DNA of 64,000 bases from RGIG9041 sp045593905 (GCA_045593905.1 JAZNXL010000014.1:1-64000), one strand, 5' to 3'; shown: positions 1 to 9,280, numbered from the stretch's first letter. A program made the numbers and translations. Notes: a model not told the origin generated them from the letters alone.

Positions 1-3000
1 TCAGGCTCTTATCAGTTCTCAAGTAAAAGTTGGTTCTCGTCTTTCTGCCGAGGGTACAATAACCTTTAGCGGCAATAAGATAGTAGGACACCAGAGCGGC
101 TTTGCTGCAGCAATTACAAACGACTTTACTCCTGAAAACAACTTTGTAACAACTGCTTCGGGCGAGGCTGCAAAAACTGCAGTCGGTGTTGCACTTGCAT
201 CACCTGCAGGTAAAGCAGGCGAGTACTACTACGACTACGCTATGACAAAATCAAGCGCAGCTCTTACACTTGACAGTGATGCTACAATGACAGTAACTGA
301 CGACGTTATTGCTGTTGCAAAAGATGCAATTGTTACAATCGATAGCATTAAAGCTAACGCAATGGCTGACGCTCCTGCAGGCAGCGCACAACCTACAGTT
401 ACTGTAAAAAATATTAACGATGAAGTTGTTGATACTATTACAACATCTGAATCAACACTTTACACAGTTACACTTTTATTTGACGGTATTGCTTCAAATA
501 CATATACATTAAATGTAGATAATTTTGAAGCTCCCTACTTTACCGATGATGAAAAAGGCTATGTTGACTCAACAGGCACAATAGGTAAAAACGCTATCTT
601 ACTTGATACCTCACTTGCAACCGAAACATCAGGCAACGAGGTTATGAAATTGTGGGATGGCAAAAACTACACATTTGTAGTTGGTGCAAACGCATTTGGC
701 AAATACGAACAAGCTGAAGCTGCAGCAACAGCTGAGGGCGGAAGCAAACAAATTATTGTTACCGGTTGGGATGGCAGCGCAATTACTGTTACCAAAGCTG
801 TTAACATTTACTCATCTAACTGGAACACAGTGCCGTTTACAAGAGACGCTCAGGACGGCGAGTGGAAAGCTGTTAAATCAAACGGCGCGGCTTGGACCGA
901 AAACACAACCACCTTTGATGATAGCTTAAAGGTTGCAGGTGTTGTTGTTGACTCATCAGTAAGCGGTACAGTTGGTCTTTACGGCTTCTATTATACAAGT
1001 GCTATTGACGTTGACGGCGCTACAGCTGGCCGTGGCGGCAGTGCCAATAAGCTTACCGTTAACATTGTTAACAGCAAGTACGACGCTGCAACAAAAACAC
1101 CAATTAATGCAAACTACAAAGACGTTACAAGCAGTGACGAAACATACATTAAAAACTTCTTTATTAAAAAGACAACAGGCGGTTTATTCACGTCAGAATT
1201 CCCCGCACCAGTTACAACATTTGAAGGTCTTTATTACAACCTTGCTGATTTAACAGTTAATGCATGGCACAAAACATCATCAGCAACTTCTAAATTTGTA
1301 ATTAAAGATTCTTACCTCTTTGGTACATCTTCAAAATTATTTAAAGTAAGTGTTAAAAACACAGCTTATGCTGCAGGCGATACAAGAGAAGTTGTATTTG
1401 ATAACAACGTTATGAAACATACCGCTTCCGGTGGTATGATGACAGTTGAACCGCACGATTTCACAACGCTTACCATAACAAACAACTATATGGATAAGTC
1501 GGTTGATGGTTCGGCATTACTTATCAGCTCGGGCGGCGTTGAACTTGGCAAAGAGATTGCAACTGACGTAACAAAAACAATCACATTTACTGGCAACAAG
1601 ATTGTTGGCTTTACAAGAACATTAACAGATGCATTTGATGCAAAACTTAATGACACTCAAAACACTGTTGTTACAATAGAAGACAACTATGTAACAACCG
1701 CGACAAGTGATTTTGAAAATGCTGTTGGTCTTAAACTTGTTGATGATGCCGGCAACGGTGGTAATTACTGGGTTGACTACGATATGACACAAAGACCCTG
1801 TGCTCACCCCACACTTAATGATATGCCGGGTCAAGACAAGACCTGTACCGAAGACGGTTACACAGCTTACAAGCAATGTGCTGACTGTGGCGAAATCATT
1901 GGAAAAGAAGTTATCCCCGCATCTCACGGCAACTATGTTCAAAACAAAGACGATAAAGAGCACTGGCTCGAGTGTGAAGATTGCCAAGATAAGAAAGATA
2001 TTGTAGAGCACAGCTTCGATAACGCTTGCGACACAACATGTAACGGTTGTGACTTCACAAGAGTAACAACTCACGACTACGAGCAAACTCACGACGATAC
2101 AAACCACTGGGATGAGTGTACAGTATGTCACGACAAGCAGAATATTGTAGAGCACAGCTTCGATAACGCTTGCGATACAACATGTAACGGTTGTGACTTC
2201 ACAAGAGTAACAACTCACGACTACGACAAAGCTCACGACGATACAAACCACTGGGATGAGTGTACAGTATGTCACGACAAGCAGAATATTGCAGAGCATA
2301 ATTTTGGTGATACCTGTGGTGATACAAAATGTATCGGATGTGACTATGAAAGAGATACAACACATAGTTATGAGATGAAATTCGACAATACAAAACACTG
2401 GAAAGAGTGTTCGGTATGTCACGACGTTGTAGAAGAAACAACACACTCAATCAAACATGCTGATGCACAACCAAAAACCTGTACCGAAGACGGTTGGGAA
2501 GCATATGATTACTGTGAAGATTGTGACTACAAAGACGGCTACCAAGTTATCCCCGCATCTCACGGCAACTATGTTCAAAACAAAGACGATAAAGAGCACT
2601 GGCTCGAGTGCGAAGATTGCCAAGATAAGAAAGATATTGCAGAGCACAGCTTCGATAACGCTTGCGATACAACATGTAACGGTTGTGACTTCACAAGAGT
2701 AACAACTCACGACTACGAGCCAACTCACGATGACACAAACCATTGGGAAGAATGTACAGTTTGTCATGATAAAATTAATGTGCAGTCAGCAAACTACGTT
2801 CAAAAGTATGACGATACAAAACACTGGAATGAATGTTCGGTTTGTCACGGTAAAGTAAATGAAGCAACACATACAATCCATAATGTAGGTGAACAAGCAC
2901 CTACATGTACTGAAGATGGTTGGTATGCTTACGAATACTGCGAAGAATGTGACCACACAACATACGAAAAACGACCTGCAGGTCATAAACTCCAAGACGT

Positions 3001-4150
3001 AGAAGCAAAAGACAAGACTTGTGACGAAGACGGTTACACAGCTCACAAAGCTTGTACCGAGTGCGATTACAAAGACGATGCTTACCAAGTAATTCCTGCA
3101 TCACACGAGCTTATAAACGTTGATGCAAAAGGCAAGACTTGTATAAATGACGGTTACACCGCTCACAAAGCTTGTACCGAGTGTGACTACAAAGAAGGTT
3201 ATGAGCTTATTCCTGCATCGCACGAGCTTATAAACATTGCCGGAAAAGATGCAAGCTGTACTAATAACGGTTACACCGCTCATAAGGCTTGTACCGAGTG
3301 TGATTACAAAGAAGGTTACCAAGTAATTCTTGGTGGTCACGACCTCAAAGATGTTGCAGCTAAATCTGCAACCTGCACCGAGGACGGTTACACAGCTCAC
3401 AAAGTTTGTGCAAAATGTGACTACACCGAAGGCAAAACAGTTATTGCTAAAGGCCATAAATTTGGCGATTATGTTTACAACAACGATGCAACAACTGAAA
3501 AGGACGGAACAAAAACACGCACCTGTTCAGTATGTGGCAGCACAGAAACAGTAACAATTGCCGGAACTAAATTACCGGTTGTTGATACAGCTCAAGTATT
3601 TACCGACGTTGTTTCAAACGAATGGTACAAAGAATATGTTGACGTTGCATACAGCGTTGGTATATTCAAGGGTAACGCAGACGGCACATTCAAGCCGCTT
3701 GATGATATTACACGCGCTGAGTTTGTTCAGGTATTTGCAAACATCATGGGCATTGATACATCAAACAAAAACGTACTTACCAAGTTTGCCGACGTTAAAT
3801 GGGGCGAATGGTACACACCTGCAATTAAGTGGGCATACACCAACGGTATCGTTTATGGTAAATCAAATACACACTTTGAACCTGAAGCAAAAGTTACTCG
3901 TGAAGAAATGTGTGTAATGATTGTAAACTTTGCAAAATTCAAGGGCGTTACACTTAAGGCTGTTGAACTTAAACAAGCTTTCGTAGATGACGCAAACATT
4001 AGCTCATGGGCAAAAGACGCAGTTTATGCTTGTCAGATGGCTGACATTGTAAACGGTAAGGGACAAAACAACTTTGACCCGCAAGGCACAGGCCTTAGAG
4101 CTGAAGCTTCGGTAATATTCACAAAATTTTACCAAGCATATTTAAAATAA
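1..4150 (+). CDS. SLH-domain surface protein with beta-helix modules and Cys/His-rich tandem repeats (5' end outside window)
   Basis: The reading frame is open from base 2, so the gene starts before the window; the ATG at 242 is internal. The visible part ends one module (about 1-245: G-N-K-I-V-G strand, then Y-D-Y-A-M-T) and contains a second (about 530-1795) that opens with a W-D-G-x-x-Y-x-F-V-V-G motif and ends Y-D-Y/D-M-T. Recurring N-N-x-hydrophobic strands (VVFDNNV, LTITNNYM, ITFTGNKI) suggest a parallel beta-helix. From about 1795 to 3560 come Cys/His-rich repeats with CxxC pairs (TVCHDK, CNGCDF, TECDYK), some nearly identical in DNA. Three SLH repeats (about 3590-4150, with TRAE and TREE) close the protein and should anchor it to pyruvylated cell-wall polymer. 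It is presumably exported, but the signal peptide lies outside the window. Its function beyond surface display is unknown. The gene at 37895 is a paralogue. Confidence 0.9.
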   Translation, partial: QALISSQVKVGSRLSAEGTITFSGNKIVGHQSGFAAAITNDFTPENNFVTTASGEAAKTAVGVALASPAGKAGEYYYDYAMTKSSAALTLDSDATMTVTDDVIAVAKDAIVTIDSIKANAMADAPAGSAQPTVTVKNINDEVVDTITTSESTLYTVTLLFDGIASNTYTLNVDNFEAPYFTDDEKGYVDSTGTIGKNAILLDTSLATETSGNEVMKLWDGKNYTFVVGANAFGKYEQAEAAATAEGGSKQIIVTGWDGSAITVTKAVNIYSSNWNTVPFTRDAQDGEWKAVKSNGAAWTENTTTFDDSLKVAGVVVDSSVSGTVGLYGFYYTSAIDVDGATAGRGGSANKLTVNIVNSKYDAATKTPINANYKDVTSSDETYIKNFFIKKTTGGLFTSEFPAPVTTFEGLYYNLADLTVNAWHKTSSATSKFVIKDSYLFGTSSKLFKVSVKNTAYAAGDTREVVFDNNVMKHTASGGMMTVEPHDFTTLTITNNYMDKSVDGSALLISSGGVELGKEIATDVTKTITFTGNKIVGFTRTLTDAFDAKLNDTQNTVVTIEDNYVTTATSDFENAVGLKLVDDAGNGGNYWVDYDMTQRPCAHPTLNDMPGQDKTCTEDGYTAYKQCADCGEIIGKEVIPASHGNYVQNKDDKEHWLECEDCQDKKDIVEHSFDNACDTTCNGCDFTRVTTHDYEQTHDDTNHWDECTVCHDKQNIVEHSFDNACDTTCNGCDFTRVTTHDYDKAHDDTNHWDECTVCHDKQNIAEHNFGDTCGDTKCIGCDYERDTTHSYEMKFDNTKHWKECSVCHDVVEETTHSIKHADAQPKTCTEDGWEAYDYCEDCDYKDGYQVIPASHGNYVQNKDDKEHWLECEDCQDKKDIAEHSFDNACDTTCNGCDFTRVTTHDYEPTHDDTNHWEECTVCHDKINVQSANYVQKYDDTKHWNECSVCHGKVNEATHTIHNVGEQAPTCTEDGWYAYEYCEECDHTTYEKRPAGHKLQDVEAKDKTCDEDGYTAHKACTECDYKDDAYQVIPASHELINVDAKGKTCINDGYTAHKACTECDYKEGYELIPASHELINIAGKDASCTNNGYTAHKACTECDYKEGYQVILGGHDLKDVAAKSATCTEDGYTAHKVCAKCDYTEGKTVIAKGHKFGDYVYNNDATTEKDGTKTRTCSVCGSTETVTIAGTKLPVVDTAQVFTDVVSNEWYKEYVDVAYSVGIFKGNADGTFKPLDDITRAEFVQVFANIMGIDTSNKNVLTKFADVKWGEWYTPAIKWAYTNGIVYGKSNTHFEPEAKVTREEMCVMIVNFAKFKGVTLKAVELKQAFVDDANISSWAKDAVYACQMADIVNGKGQNNFDPQGTGLRAEASVIFTKFYQAYLK
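1910..2760 (+). repeat. In-gene tandem repeats, 144-bp unit plus a block duplicated at a 636-bp offset
   Basis: Unit starts with AGAGCACAGCTTCGAT at 2005 and 2149, exactly 144 bp apart, and again at 2641. The block beginning GTTATCCCCGCATCTCACGG at 1910 recurs at 2546, and 2005 recurs at 2641, so about 190 bp is duplicated at a constant 636-bp shift. The copies are nearly identical at the DNA level, which points to recent unequal recombination or gene conversion. All units stay in frame (48 codons per unit). Confidence 0.9.
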
Positions 4151-4160
4151 TTAAATAAAA

Positions 4161-4188
4161 AAAGGCACCCTTTGGGGTGTCTTTTTTT
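4161..4188 (+). terminator. Rho-independent terminator after the SLH gene
   Basis: A GGCACCC / GGGTGTC hairpin with a short T-rich loop is followed by a run of seven T. It lies 10 bp after the SLH stop codon and argues against the upstream ATG at 4172 as start of the next gene. Confidence 0.85.
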
Positions 4189-4249
4189 ATTGATATATGC
4201 AAAGGCGTGTGCTAAAATAAAGCTAAGCAATTGTAAGGAGTCGGAGAGT

Positions 4250-5521
4250 ATGGACCGCGCAAACTACATAGAGCAAATTAAAAGCGACAGTGTAACCGAG
4301 CTTTTTTTAAAGCTTTATGGCAAAAACAACATCGAAAGTCAACGTGACAGATATATAAAAGCGATTCTGTCGTTTAAAACGCTATTTCCAAAGCATAAAG
4401 ATTTTAAACTGTTTTCGGCACCCGGCAGGTGCGAAATCGGCGGCAACCACACCGACCATCAATGCGGACGCGTTGTTGCGGCGGCGGTTGATTTAGATAT
4501 AATAGCGGTGGTTGGTTTTCACAACGAGGGCGTAGTGCGAATAATGTCTGAGGGGCACGCGGCTACAAAGATATTTTTAAATGATATAACTCAAAACCCG
4601 AGCGATAACGGAACAACCGCTATTGTAAAAGGCATAATTTATAAGTTTTTACAAAGCGGGGTTAATATTGAGGGCTTTGATATGTATGCCACATCAAACG
4701 TTATCTGCGGCGGTGGTATTTCGTCGTCAGCGGCGTTTGAAACGCTTATTGGAACTATTATAAACGAGCAGTATAACAATGGCAAAAGCACACCGCTTGA
4801 TATTGCGCAATATGGTTGGTACGCTGAAAACGTTTTCTATGGCAAGAGCTGTGGGCTTTTAGACCAAACGGTTTGCAGTTACGGTGGACTTGTTTACATT
4901 GACTTTGAAAATAACCAGCCTACACTGAAAAAAATTGAGTTTGATTTTGAAAAACACGGGTATGCAATATGCATTACTGATACAAAGAGCAGTCACGAAA
5001 ACTTAACTGACGATTATGTTGCAATCCGCAGTGAAATGGCAACTGTTGCAAACTACTTTGGCTGCAAGGTTTTAAGCGAGGTTGACGAGGGTGAGTTTTA
5101 CTCAAAACTGCCAGAGCTCAGGGGCGTTTGCTCTGATAGAGCAATTTTAAGAGCAATGCACTTTTTTGGCGAGACAAGGCGTGCTTATGACGAGGCAAAA
5201 GCGCTTGAAAACGGCGACATCGGGCTGTTTTTAAAGCTCGTTAACCAGTCGGGTATTTCATCGGGTAATCTGTTGCAAAATTTGTATTCAAGCAGCACAC
5301 CGACCGAGCAGGCAATACCGTTAGCGCTTGCATTAAGCAAGTCTGTTTTAAAAGATAGCGGCGCAGTTCGTGTTCACGGCGGCGGGTTTGCAGGTACGAT
5401 TCAGGCTTTTGTACCAACCGATTTGGTAGCTGGATATAAAAGTGCTATTGAACGTGTTTTTGGCAGCGGCGCTTGTGTCCAAATAAAAATACGACCGTTT
5501 GGCGGAATTGAAATAATATAA
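4250..5521 (+). CDS. Galactokinase-like GHMP-family sugar kinase
   Basis: This 423-residue protein has the three GHMP kinase motifs in galactokinase order. They are GRCEIGGNHTDHQ near residues 59-71 (sugar-binding signature), GGGISSSAAFE at 154-164 (phosphate-binding loop), and VHGGGFAGTIQAF near 380. SCGLLDQ in the middle also matches galactokinases. It should phosphorylate a sugar at C1 with ATP in the cytoplasm. The usual G-E-H-T-D-Y is G-N-H-T-D-H here, so galactose as substrate is likely but not certain. No galT or galE is adjacent. The start at 4250 is chosen for its AAGGAGTCGGAG ribosome binding site; an in-frame ATG at 4172 lies inside the preceding terminator. Confidence 0.85.
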   Translation: MDRANYIEQIKSDSVTELFLKLYGKNNIESQRDRYIKAILSFKTLFPKHKDFKLFSAPGRCEIGGNHTDHQCGRVVAAAVDLDIIAVVGFHNEGVVRIMSEGHAATKIFLNDITQNPSDNGTTAIVKGIIYKFLQSGVNIEGFDMYATSNVICGGGISSSAAFETLIGTIINEQYNNGKSTPLDIAQYGWYAENVFYGKSCGLLDQTVCSYGGLVYIDFENNQPTLKKIEFDFEKHGYAICITDTKSSHENLTDDYVAIRSEMATVANYFGCKVLSEVDEGEFYSKLPELRGVCSDRAILRAMHFFGETRRAYDEAKALENGDIGLFLKLVNQSGISSGNLLQNLYSSSTPTEQAIPLALALSKSVLKDSGAVRVHGGGFAGTIQAFVPTDLVAGYKSAIERVFGSGACVQIKIRPFGGIEII

Positions 5522-5550
5522 AAAGGACACCCTTTGAGGTGTCTTTTTTA
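5520..5550 (+). terminator. Rho-independent terminator after the sugar kinase
   Basis: The hairpin AGGACACC / GGTGTCTT with a short loop is followed by six T and overlaps the end of the stop codon. It separates the kinase from glmS. Confidence 0.85.
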
Positions 5551-5603
5551 ATATATTTTTTAAAATTATGCATACTAATAAAAAAGCAAAGGAGTTTTTT
5601 ATT

Positions 5604-7424
5604 ATGTGTGGAATAATTGGATATACAGGCAAAAAAGAGGCAAAGCAAATACTGATTAACGGACTTTACGCGCTTGAGTACAGGGGTTATGACTCGGCGG
5701 GTCTCAGTATTTTAAAAGACGGCGATTTTTTAACTATAAAATCAAGCGGCAGGGTGAGTGAGCTTGAATCAAAATGCGATAGTGCCACCGAGGGCAGCTG
5801 CGGTATTGGACACACGCGTTGGGCGACCCACGGTGCGCCGAGTGAGCAAAATGCGCATCCGCATAAATCGAACAGCTGTGTACTTGTGCACAACGGAATA
5901 ATCGACAACTACATTGACATTAAAAAAGGGCTTGAGGCTGATGGTTATGAGTTTAAAAGCGAGACCGACACCGAGTGCATAGTTCATCTTATTGACCGTT
6001 ATTACAAAGAGCTAAAAGACGCAAAGCAGTCGATTATAGCCGCAATTTCAAAGCTTAAAGGCTCGTTTGCTATTGCGGTTATGTTTTTTGACCGTGAGGG
6101 AGAAATTTGGGCGGTGCGCCGTGACAACCCGCTAATTGCAGGTGTGAAAGACGGGTGCTTTATTGCATCGGATATACCTGCAATTGCGCCGCATGTAAAA
6201 GAGATTATACGCCCCGAAGATAATCAGATTTTATATGCAAACGGCAACGAAATAACGCTTTATGATGTTTTGGGAAACAAGATACAGGCAAAATACGAGC
6301 CGATAGTGGCTGATTTTTCGCTATCGCTAAAAGGCAAGTATCAGCATTATATGTTAAAAGAGATACACGAGCAGCCTGCCGCAGTTTATAACGCATCATC
6401 ACCGCACCGAAACGGCGATGGTGTGCCCGACCTTTCAAAAATTGGGCTTGGGGCAGAGGTTTTAAAGCAGTTTGATGCGGTGTCTATAATCGGTTGCGGC
6501 TCGGCAACACACGCGGGGCTTGTGGGCAAGTTTTGGATAGAGCAACTTGCAAAAATACCTGTATTTGTTACTACCGCATCAGAATACCGCTACTGTCCGC
6601 CAATAACGCATAAAAACACGCTGACTATTGCAATATCGCAATCGGGCGAGACTGCCGATACACTCGCGGCATTAAAGCACGCAAAGGCGGAGGGCGGCAA
6701 GGTGGTTGCTATTGTAAACGCGCCGATGTCGGCAATCGCGCGTGAGTCGGACTATGTTATTTATACAAACGCAGGTACCGAGATTGCGGTTGCGACCACC
6801 AAAGGCTATACCTCGCAGCTTGCAAGCCTGCTTACTTTTGCGTTGTGTATGGGCGTTGCAAACGGGCGTGTGTGTAAGGATAGTGCAAAGCGGATAATGA
6901 ACGACCTTGTAAACAAAACTCCGCACTCGATTAACGCGGTAATTGAAAATGAGGGCGAGCTTGATAAAATTGCCGAGCGGATAAAAAAATGCCAAAGCCT
7001 TTATTTTATTGGCAGGGGCATTGATGCGTACGCGGCGGTTGAGGGCTCACTTAAGCTTAAAGAGATTTCGTATATACACTCTGAAAGCTACGCTGCAGGC
7101 GAGCTTAAGCACGGAACACTCTCGCTAATTGAAAAGGGAACGCCTGTTATTGCGCTTGCCTGCGGGTTTTTAGGCCGCGATAAAATGCTTGGAAACATTA
7201 AAGAGGTTATGGCACGCGGCGGCGAGGTTATTTTGATTTGCGATAGTGAGTTTGAAATACCTGACGGTATAAATTACGTAGTTAAAATAAACAGCGAAAA
7301 CCCAATGCTATCGCCCTTTGCGAGCGTGACTGTATCGCAGCTTATTGCGTATAAGACGGCACTGCTTCGCGGCTGCGATGTTGACAAACCCCGTAATCTT
7401 GCAAAGTCGGTTACTGTTGAATAA
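5604..7424 (+). CDS. glmS: Glutamine-fructose-6-phosphate aminotransferase (isomerizing)
   Basis: GlmS makes glucosamine-6-phosphate from fructose-6-phosphate and glutamine, the first step to UDP-GlcNAc for peptidoglycan. At 606 residues it has the usual family length. The start is fixed at 5604: the protein opens MCGIIGYTG, and Cys2 becomes the N-terminal catalytic cysteine of the class II amidotransferase domain after Met removal. Other domain motifs are TRWATHG and HNGIIDN (glutaminase), SQSGETADT and a second SIS domain (isomerase), and the conserved C-terminus PRNLAKSVTVE. AAAGGAG precedes the start. Only about 50 bp separates it from the previous terminator, too little for a glmS ribozyme. 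Confidence 0.97.
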   Translation: MCGIIGYTGKKEAKQILINGLYALEYRGYDSAGLSILKDGDFLTIKSSGRVSELESKCDSATEGSCGIGHTRWATHGAPSEQNAHPHKSNSCVLVHNGIIDNYIDIKKGLEADGYEFKSETDTECIVHLIDRYYKELKDAKQSIIAAISKLKGSFAIAVMFFDREGEIWAVRRDNPLIAGVKDGCFIASDIPAIAPHVKEIIRPEDNQILYANGNEITLYDVLGNKIQAKYEPIVADFSLSLKGKYQHYMLKEIHEQPAAVYNASSPHRNGDGVPDLSKIGLGAEVLKQFDAVSIIGCGSATHAGLVGKFWIEQLAKIPVFVTTASEYRYCPPITHKNTLTIAISQSGETADTLAALKHAKAEGGKVVAIVNAPMSAIARESDYVIYTNAGTEIAVATTKGYTSQLASLLTFALCMGVANGRVCKDSAKRIMNDLVNKTPHSINAVIENEGELDKIAERIKKCQSLYFIGRGIDAYAAVEGSLKLKEISYIHSESYAAGELKHGTLSLIEKGTPVIALACGFLGRDKMLGNIKEVMARGGEVILICDSEFEIPDGINYVVKINSENPMLSPFASVTVSQLIAYKTALLRGCDVDKPRNLAKSVTVE

Positions 7425-7480
7425 AATAAAAAAATTTGTTTTAATTGGTTGAACTTGCAAGGGATATGTGTTAAAATTTT

Positions 7481-7756
7481 AAGGTGATAAGGATAATTTG
7501 AACCTGCCTGAAAGTCATAAATTAATGTGCTTTTCGTCCTTTTCTCTTTGATGGGCGTCAGCCCATCTTCATCGAAGAAGAACAAAAATCATCAATAATT
7601 TTTTGATTTTCAGGTCGAAGATTTTTTAAAGAGCAAATTTTTATTGCTTCAAGGCACAAAACACAGTGCATACTTGCTCGTATGCACGAGGCTTTTAACG
7701 CAGAAGCAACGAAAATTTGCCTTTTAAAAACAAGTTCGAATTATTCTTATCACCTT
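7481..7756 (+). repeat. 276-bp inverted-repeat-bounded structured element (MITE-like or ncRNA), unidentified
   Basis: This fills most of the roughly 350-bp gap after glmS. The outer arms at 7481-7503 (AAGGTGATAAGGATAATTTG...) and 7734-7756 are complementary over 23 positions. The only two non-Watson-Crick positions are G-U pairs when read as plus-strand RNA. Inside are hairpins GATGGGC/GCCCATC (7550-7567) and AAAATCA/TGATTTT (7585-7610). A long 18-position stem pairs 7633-7650 with 7703-7720 and carries the terminal hairpin GTGCATA/TATGCAC (7666-7687). No open frame of interest lies inside. The right arm ends 6 bp before the ribosome binding site of the next gene. I cannot match it to a named RNA or insertion element, and there is no clear target-site duplication. 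Confidence 0.7.
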
Positions 7757-7778
7757 ATGTATGGGGGTGAAAACATCA

Positions 7779-9278
7779 GTGTTTAAAAAAGGCTTCGATA
7801 ATGCGCTGTATATGGAAAAGCAGCGTGAAAAAATACTTGAAAGAATTGCGCGTTTTGACGGCAAGCTCTATCTTGAGTTTGGCGGCAAGCTTTTTGACGA
7901 TTTCCACGCTTCTCGCGTGCTTCCCGGCTTTGAGCCCGATGCTAAAATTAAAATGCTTCAAACAATGAAAGAGCAGGTTGAAATTATTTTTTGCATCAGC
8001 GCCGAGAATATTGAAAAGAGCAAAATTCGTGCCGACCTTGGCATTAGCTACGACCTTGACCTTTTGCGTCAGCTTGACCTTGTTAAAGATATGGAGATTG
8101 AGGTTAACAGTATTGTAATCACCAAGTACACAGGTCAATCGGCAACCGACAGGTTTATTCGTATGCTCGAAAACCGCGGTATTAAGTATTATATCCACAA
8201 GCCTATTGCAGGGTACCCTCACGACCTTGACTATATCGCATCAGACGCAGGTTTTGGCTCTAATGCGTTTATAAAAACCACAAAACCGCTTGTTGTTGTA
8301 ACCGCTCCGGGCCCTGGTTCAGGTAAGCTTGCAACCTGTCTTTCACAGGTTTATCACGAAAACAAGCGCGGTATAAGGGCAGGCTACGGCAAGTACGAAA
8401 CATTCCCTGTATGGAACTTATCTCTTAAACACCCCGTTAACCTTGCATACGAGGCGGCAACTGCCGACCTTCAAGACGTTAATATGATTGACCCGTTCCA
8501 CCTCGAAAACTACGGGGTTACAACCGTTAACTACAACCGCGACGTTGAGGCGTTCCCCATTGTTCACAGAATTTTATCAAAGATTACAGGTGACGACAAG
8601 TTTTATTGTTCGCCTACCGATATGGGCGTTAATATGGCAGGCTATGCTATATTCGACGACGAGGCTTGCAGAGAGGCAAGCTATCAAGAGGTACTTCGCA
8701 GATATTTTGTTGGGCTTTGCGACTTAAAGCAAGGTAAGGAAAAGCCTGAAACGGTTGAAAAGCTCCGCAACATTTTAGAAACACTCAGACTTAAAGAAGA
8801 AGACCGACCTGTTGTTGTTCCTGCAAGGCGCAAAAGCGCAAACTGTGACAACGTACCTGCCGCCGCAATCGAGCTTCCTGACGGCAGAATTATTACAGGT
8901 AAGGCAACAAGACTTATGAGTGCGTGCAGCGGTGCAATGCTTAACAGTATTAAGGTGATGGCGGATATTCCAAAATCAACCTTGCTTATGAGCCCTGACG
9001 TGCTTGAGCCTTTGCTTTCGCTTAAAAACGAACTGCTTGGTGGCTCAAACGCATCAAGCTCGGTACTTAAAGCTGATGACGTGTTATCGGCACTTTATAT
9101 ATGCGCGGTAAGTGACCCTGTTGTTAAAAAGGCGGTTGAACAACTGCCAAAGCTTAGGGGCTGCGAAATTCACTGCACACACATGCTAAACTCGGGCGAT
9201 GAATCGGTACTTAAAAAGATGCGTATGCATATTACTACAGACCCATGCTTTACTAATAAAGAGTTGTTTAATATATAA
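7779..9278 (+). CDS. DUF1846 family protein of unknown function
   Basis: This 499-residue cytoplasmic protein matches the DUF1846 family along its whole length. The family-typical segments are YLEFGGKLFDDFHA near the N-terminus, the glycine-rich TAPGPGSGKLATC loop, FPVWNLSLKHPVNLAYEAAT, MIDPFHLE, and SPTDMGVNMAG. The P-loop-like segment suggests nucleotide or phosphate binding, but no reaction is established for the family as far as I know. The GTG at 7779 is preferred because GGGGGTGA sits 8 bp upstream and the protein then begins MFKKGFDN, close to family members. An in-frame ATG at 7761 lacks a ribosome binding site. It stands alone between the structured element and a terminator. Confidence 0.85.
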   Translation: MFKKGFDNALYMEKQREKILERIARFDGKLYLEFGGKLFDDFHASRVLPGFEPDAKIKMLQTMKEQVEIIFCISAENIEKSKIRADLGISYDLDLLRQLDLVKDMEIEVNSIVITKYTGQSATDRFIRMLENRGIKYYIHKPIAGYPHDLDYIASDAGFGSNAFIKTTKPLVVVTAPGPGSGKLATCLSQVYHENKRGIRAGYGKYETFPVWNLSLKHPVNLAYEAATADLQDVNMIDPFHLENYGVTTVNYNRDVEAFPIVHRILSKITGDDKFYCSPTDMGVNMAGYAIFDDEACREASYQEVLRRYFVGLCDLKQGKEKPETVEKLRNILETLRLKEEDRPVVVPARRKSANCDNVPAAAIELPDGRIITGKATRLMSACSGAMLNSIKVMADIPKSTLLMSPDVLEPLLSLKNELLGGSNASSSVLKADDVLSALYICAVSDPVVKKAVEQLPKLRGCEIHCTHMLNSGDESVLKKMRMHITTDPCFTNKELFNI

Positions 9279-9280
9279 AA

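Noticed and set aside
1910..2760. Regular repeats as a CRISPR array
   Set aside because: The units are 144 bp, in frame and coding, without short palindromic repeats or unique spacers, and no cas genes are present.
1622..2767. Long Cys-rich reading frames on the minus strand inside the first SLH gene
   Set aside because: They mirror the plus-strand repeats (Cys/Thr/His codons read in antisense), have no ribosome binding sites, and share the repeat period of the real gene.
4172..4249. N-terminal extension of the galactokinase-like protein
   Set aside because: It would begin inside the preceding terminator, has no ribosome binding site, and does not resemble family N-termini.
5551..5603. glmS ribozyme upstream of glmS
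   Set aside because: Only about 50 bp lies between the previous terminator and the start codon, too short for the ribozyme core, and no matching segments are seen.
7274..7585. Minus-strand reading frame spanning the glmS end and the structured element
   Set aside because: Its N-terminal part is the antisense of the hairpins and its rest is antisense of the conserved glmS C-terminus. There is no ribosome binding site.
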